From positions 1 through 35,725 of the forward strand of contig DETS01000116.1 of NCBI GenBank assembly GCA_002361735.1: a DNA stretch of 35,725 nt, in the 5' to 3' direction. The stretch is from Lachnospiraceae bacterium UBA3282. GTDB lineage: Bacteria; Bacillota; Clostridia; Lachnospirales; Lachnospiraceae. The translations under genes were made by a program, and so were the position numbers. Shown one piece after another: positions 32,932-35,725 of the stretch (its first letter is position 1; each line of letters begins with the position of its first letter). Below the pieces are notes generated by a model. That model was not told the origin of the DNA. It saw nothing but the letters and a program-made list of their open reading frames with translations, and made no database searches.

Positions 32932-34494
32932 ATGAAAATAAGGAATCCTTTATTTTGGGCGGATATGCCGGACCCTGATGTGATCCGGGCGGGCGACGCC
33001 TTCTATATGGTGTCAACGACCATGTTTTATATGCCGGCGGCACCCATCCTGAAATCGTATGACTTGCAGCACTGGCAGATCGTTTCCTATGTCTGCAATG
33101 AGATTGCGGACAATGAGATTTATCACCTGAAAAACGGCCGGCACGCCTACGGAAAAGGGCAGTGGGCGACCAGTCTGATGCAGTATAAGGGGCGGTTTTA
33201 CGCATGCTTTGTCTGTTATGATATGGGAAAGACCTTCCTGTTTTCCACGGACGACATCGAAAAGAGCGATTGGGACAGGGTGGAACTGGATGCCGTTTAT
33301 CACGACATGTCCTTTCTTTGCTTTGAAGATACGGTGTATCTGGTCTACGGGAACGGAGATATCCGCATCGTGGCATTAAAGGAAGATTTCTCCGGGACAG
33401 TGGCGGGTTCCGACCGCCTGCTCTTATCCACGCCGAAGGAGGGCGTCAGACTGCGCTGCGAGGGCTGCCGGGCCTATGTAAGGGATGGGAATATTTATCT
33501 TCTCTTTATCGAATGGCCGCAGGATGCGCCCGAAAAGAGGGGAATCAGGCGGGAAGTCTGTTACCGTCTGCGTGATCTTTCCGGCGAATATGAGCGCAGG
33601 ATCGTGATGGAAGATGATGGGAAGATACCGGGCTGCGGAATCGCGCAGGGGCCCCTGTTTGACGACGCCTTTGGCAATTGGTATGCGATGCTGTTTCAGG
33701 ACTGCGGCGCCATCGGCAGGGTACCGTTTCTGATGCCTGTGGAATGGCGGGACGGCTGGCCGGTTCTAGGAGTGGACGGAAAAGTTCCGGAATGTTTTGA
33801 GGTGCCGTTTGCGGAAAAAATAACAGATGATATTATTAAAAGCGACAGCTTCGATCATCGGGAAAATAGCCTGAACAGAGTATGGCAGTGGAATCACGTG
33901 CCGAATGGTGAAGCGTGGTCGTTTACCAGGCGGCCGGGCTTTCTGCGTCTGGAGAGCCGGGGGCCGGTGCAGGAGATTTTTGAGGCGGAGAATACCCTTA
34001 CGCAGAGGACGAAAGCGCCCTACAGCGCGTTTACGGTCAGGCTTGCCTGTGACGGCATGAAGGACGGGGATTATGCGGGACTTTGCGTGATGCTGGAGCG
34101 ATACGGTCAGATCGGCGTCCGGCAAAGAGGCGGCGAAAAAGAGATTGTGCTGCGGTATCGTGACGGCGAAAGAGCGCCCTATGACGTGGTGTGCAGAGAG
34201 GGACTGTCAGGGCTGAAAAACTGGTATTCCGTTCAGGAGAAGACCGTTTCGCTCACGACAAATACCGTCTGGTTAAAGGCTGCCTTTGATTTTGGAGCGT
34301 GTGGAAACGGAGAGGAGACGGCGAAATTTTTTTACAGCCTTGATGGAGAACAGTATCTTGCTCTGGGGGATGCGCTTCCCATGTTCTTTTCACTGTCGGT
34401 GTTCGTGGGCGCACGGATCGGCATCTTTTCCTACAATGAGGAGACTGCGGCCGGCGGATGGGCAGACTTTTGCGATTTTATCTATAGCAAATAA
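32932..34494 (+). CDS. cytoplasmic GH43 enzyme with DUF1349-type C-terminal domain
   Basis: 520 residues, no signal peptide. GGAG lies before the ATG, ten bases after the previous stop. The GH43 domain (about 1-300) shows base D14 in MPDPDVIRAGD, D125 in YHDMSFL and acid E177 in RCEGCRAYV. The second part (about 315-520; FTRRPGFLRLESRG, FFYSLDGEQYLALG, VGARIGIFSYN) is the beta-sandwich found after GH43 in many beta-xylosidases and matches DUF1349/GH43 C2. It would act on imported xylo- or arabino-oligosaccharides, complementing the GH39 enzyme. Cysteine content is high for the family. It is the last gene of the module and is followed by a terminator. Confidence 0.92.
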   Translation: MKIRNPLFWADMPDPDVIRAGDAFYMVSTTMFYMPAAPILKSYDLQHWQIVSYVCNEIADNEIYHLKNGRHAYGKGQWATSLMQYKGRFYACFVCYDMGKTFLFSTDDIEKSDWDRVELDAVYHDMSFLCFEDTVYLVYGNGDIRIVALKEDFSGTVAGSDRLLLSTPKEGVRLRCEGCRAYVRDGNIYLLFIEWPQDAPEKRGIRREVCYRLRDLSGEYERRIVMEDDGKIPGCGIAQGPLFDDAFGNWYAMLFQDCGAIGRVPFLMPVEWRDGWPVLGVDGKVPECFEVPFAEKITDDIIKSDSFDHRENSLNRVWQWNHVPNGEAWSFTRRPGFLRLESRGPVQEIFEAENTLTQRTKAPYSAFTVRLACDGMKDGDYAGLCVMLERYGQIGVRQRGGEKEIVLRYRDGERAPYDVVCREGLSGLKNWYSVQEKTVSLTTNTVWLKAAFDFGACGNGEETAKFFYSLDGEQYLALGDALPMFFSLSVFVGARIGIFSYNEETAAGGWADFCDFIYSK

Positions 34495-34507
34495 ATTGCG
34501 GGCAAAG

Positions 34508-34545
34508 AAAAAGGAGACTGCGGCGTGCAGCCTCCTTTGTTTTTT
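34508..34545. terminator. bidirectional intrinsic terminator between convergent genes
   Basis: GGAG-A-CTGC (34513-34521), loop GGCGT, GCAG-C-CTCC (34527-34535) with one mismatch in the stem. A T-rich tract follows on the plus strand and a T-rich tract (complement of the A-run at 34507-34512) follows on the minus strand. It can stop transcripts from the GH43 gene and from the convergent FlxA-like gene. Confidence 0.8.
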
Positions 34546-35527
34546 ATGCGATGGAAACCTGAAAACTCTGCTGTAATGCGATATCTTCCGCTGTTGCATT
34601 CACGCCGCTGACATGAAAGGTTCTTTCCGCATTGCTCTGCGCTGCGCCGTTAGCGGATATGCCCGTATCTGTCGCTGTCTGTGCGGTGCGATTTGCCTCG
34701 CCCAGCATCGAAAATTGGAAAGCCAGTTCCCGTTTATGCCGGTTCTGCATGTTTTTGAGCTCAGTTTCTTTGCGTTCGGTATCGGTGCCGTGATACGCAT
34801 CCTGTTTGATCTCGCCTTTCAAAACGGCAATGTCATCGCTTGTTCCGGCGGCAAGTGAGCCCTGACGATCCGCTTGCAGCATGGTCGTATTTGCGGATAC
34901 CATCGCCTGCACTTCATTTCCGGAAAGACCGGCAGCAGCGGCTTCCTCGTCATCGGCAGCCTCTTTTTCCTGCTCGGCGGCAGCGGCTTCTTCCTTAGCA
35001 GCTTCCATCTGTTGTGCTTTTGCATCCGCGTCACGTTCGGCGGATTGATTCAGAATTTCTTTCAAGATAACGGTGCCGTCGTTGTTTTGCATGATGACGG
35101 TTCCCGGCTGTAAATTCCGACGGTCATCGGCGGGTCGTTTCTTTTCGTCTGTGTTGTCAGAAACAGAGGAGGATTCCATCGCTGCTGTTTCGGTCTTGGT
35201 TTCGGTGCCTTCCTCTTTTTCCGGTTTCCGATCTTCTTGAAGCTCGGCGAGCTTAATCTCTCTTTTCTGCGACTTTTGAAGCTCATCCTGATGCAGTTTC
35301 AGTTTCGTGGAAAGGTCGGATTTTTCCTGTTGAAGTTTCTTTTTCTCCTCCGCCTTTTCGATGGCAGTCAAATCATCTTCAGAAGATAATCTCTGTATTT
35401 TTCGCTGTACGTCAGTGATATCGTTTTGCAGGTTCTTGCTTTTTTGATCCTTCAGATCAGACGAAGAAACCTGCTTAACAGACATACTGTTTGATGAAGC
35501 GATACTGCCGATTCCCCCGATTGTCAT
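34544..35527 (-). CDS. FlxA-like coiled-coil protein
   Basis: 327 residues. The start at 35527 follows GGGGGAAGGAG with eight-base spacing; an in-frame ATG 21 bases upstream lies within the ribosome binding site. The N-terminus is Ser/Gly-rich (MTIGGIGSIASSNSMSV). Residues about 25-100 form a Lys/Glu-rich coiled coil with the pattern VQRKIQRLSSEDDL as in FlxA-like family proteins. Residues about 170-205 are an Ala/Glu/Asp-rich helix, and the last 100 residues resemble loose flagellar or surface-type sequence with Gln/Asn/Thr. No signal peptide or membrane helix is present. FlxA-like proteins are linked to flagellar regulation in some bacteria, which would fit the chemoreceptor upstream, but the role is not established. 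Assignment is by eye. Confidence 0.6.
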   Translation of the reverse strand: MTIGGIGSIASSNSMSVKQVSSSDLKDQKSKNLQNDITDVQRKIQRLSSEDDLTAIEKAEEKKKLQQEKSDLSTKLKLHQDELQKSQKREIKLAELQEDRKPEKEEGTETKTETAAMESSSVSDNTDEKKRPADDRRNLQPGTVIMQNNDGTVILKEILNQSAERDADAKAQQMEAAKEEAAAAEQEKEAADDEEAAAAGLSGNEVQAMVSANTTMLQADRQGSLAAGTSDDIAVLKGEIKQDAYHGTDTERKETELKNMQNRHKRELAFQFSMLGEANRTAQTATDTGISANGAAQSNAERTFHVSGVNATAEDIALQQSFQVSIA

Positions 35528-35595
35528 AAAATCATCTCCTTCCCCCAATAAAGGATGATGCAGTGCAATGTCCGATTGTTCCTATATTTATCTAT

Positions 35596-35624
35596 ATTCT
35601 ACCATTTTTTGCACGGAAGAACAA
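35596..35624 (-). promoter_or_regulatory. probable sigma-A promoter of the FlxA-like gene
   Basis: On the minus strand TTGTTC (35619-35624), 17 bases, TAGAAT (35596-35601). I looked for a sigma-28 pattern (TAAA with CCGATAT) in the 198 bases upstream of the gene and found no good match. The rest of 35625-35725 is AT-rich with no feature I can support. Confidence 0.55.
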
Positions 35625-35725
35625 GACTTTTTTATGAGGACATTGTTTGCCGGTAATTTGCAACAATAAAATCAAGATTTAGGGATTTTTGTACAATATT
35701 TACAAAAGAAAAGGCTGTTTACGGT

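Overview
The window looks like a chromosomal segment of a gut or rumen-type Firmicute, most likely a member of the Lachnospiraceae. The reasons are GGAGG-type ribosome binding sites, TTGACA/TATAAT-like promoters, intrinsic terminators, mid-range G+C, ABC-based sugar uptake without its own ATPase, AraC-type response regulators and lipoprotein or membrane-anchored glycoside hydrolases. This assignment is an inference from gene style; no rRNA or tRNA is present to confirm it.

Layout. (1) 1-1330: an IS91-like mobile element on the minus strand, with a HUH-type transposase translationally coupled (ATGA) to a second small ORF cut by the window edge. (2) 1427-8082: signalling genes. These are a cytoplasmic protein with degenerate GGDEF and EAL domains fused to a LamG-like lectin domain, a divergently transcribed ArsR-type regulator with a large C-terminal sensor-like domain, a methyl-accepting chemotaxis protein, and an AraC-family response regulator without an adjacent kinase. 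The ArsR/MCP intergenic region carries two perfect palindromes and a 9-bp stem-loop. (3) 8347-21733: nine genes on the plus strand. They encode a membrane-anchored solute-binding protein carrying two carbohydrate-binding-like modules, two permeases, a secreted NHL beta-propeller protein, a Yip1-type membrane protein, a DUF5696 membrane-anchored glycosidase-like protein, two more permeases and a lipoprotein solute-binding protein, followed by a strong terminator. (4) 21825-27484: two paralogous U32-like (probable Fe-S) proteins and a heterodimeric ABC exporter. (5) 27514-34494: a xylan module comprising a surface GH10 xylanase with C-terminal CBM and membrane anchor, a cytoplasmic GH39 beta-xylosidase, a lipoprotein GH43-CBM6 enzyme and a cytoplasmic GH43-DUF1349 enzyme. 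A bidirectional terminator separates it from (6), a minus-strand FlxA-like coiled-coil protein.

How the parts may work together. The surface xylanase and lipoprotein GH43 would cut xylan or arabinoxylan at the membrane. The two importers, probably powered by a shared MsmX/MsmK-type ATPase encoded elsewhere, would take up the products, and the cytoplasmic GH39 and GH43 enzymes would finish the job. The response regulator and the ArsR-like protein are candidate regulators.

The most interesting candidates for an undescribed system are the nine-gene anchored-SBP/NHL/Yip1/DUF5696 importer, the U32-like pair next to the ABC exporter, and the cytosolic pseudo-GGDEF/pseudo-EAL/lectin protein.
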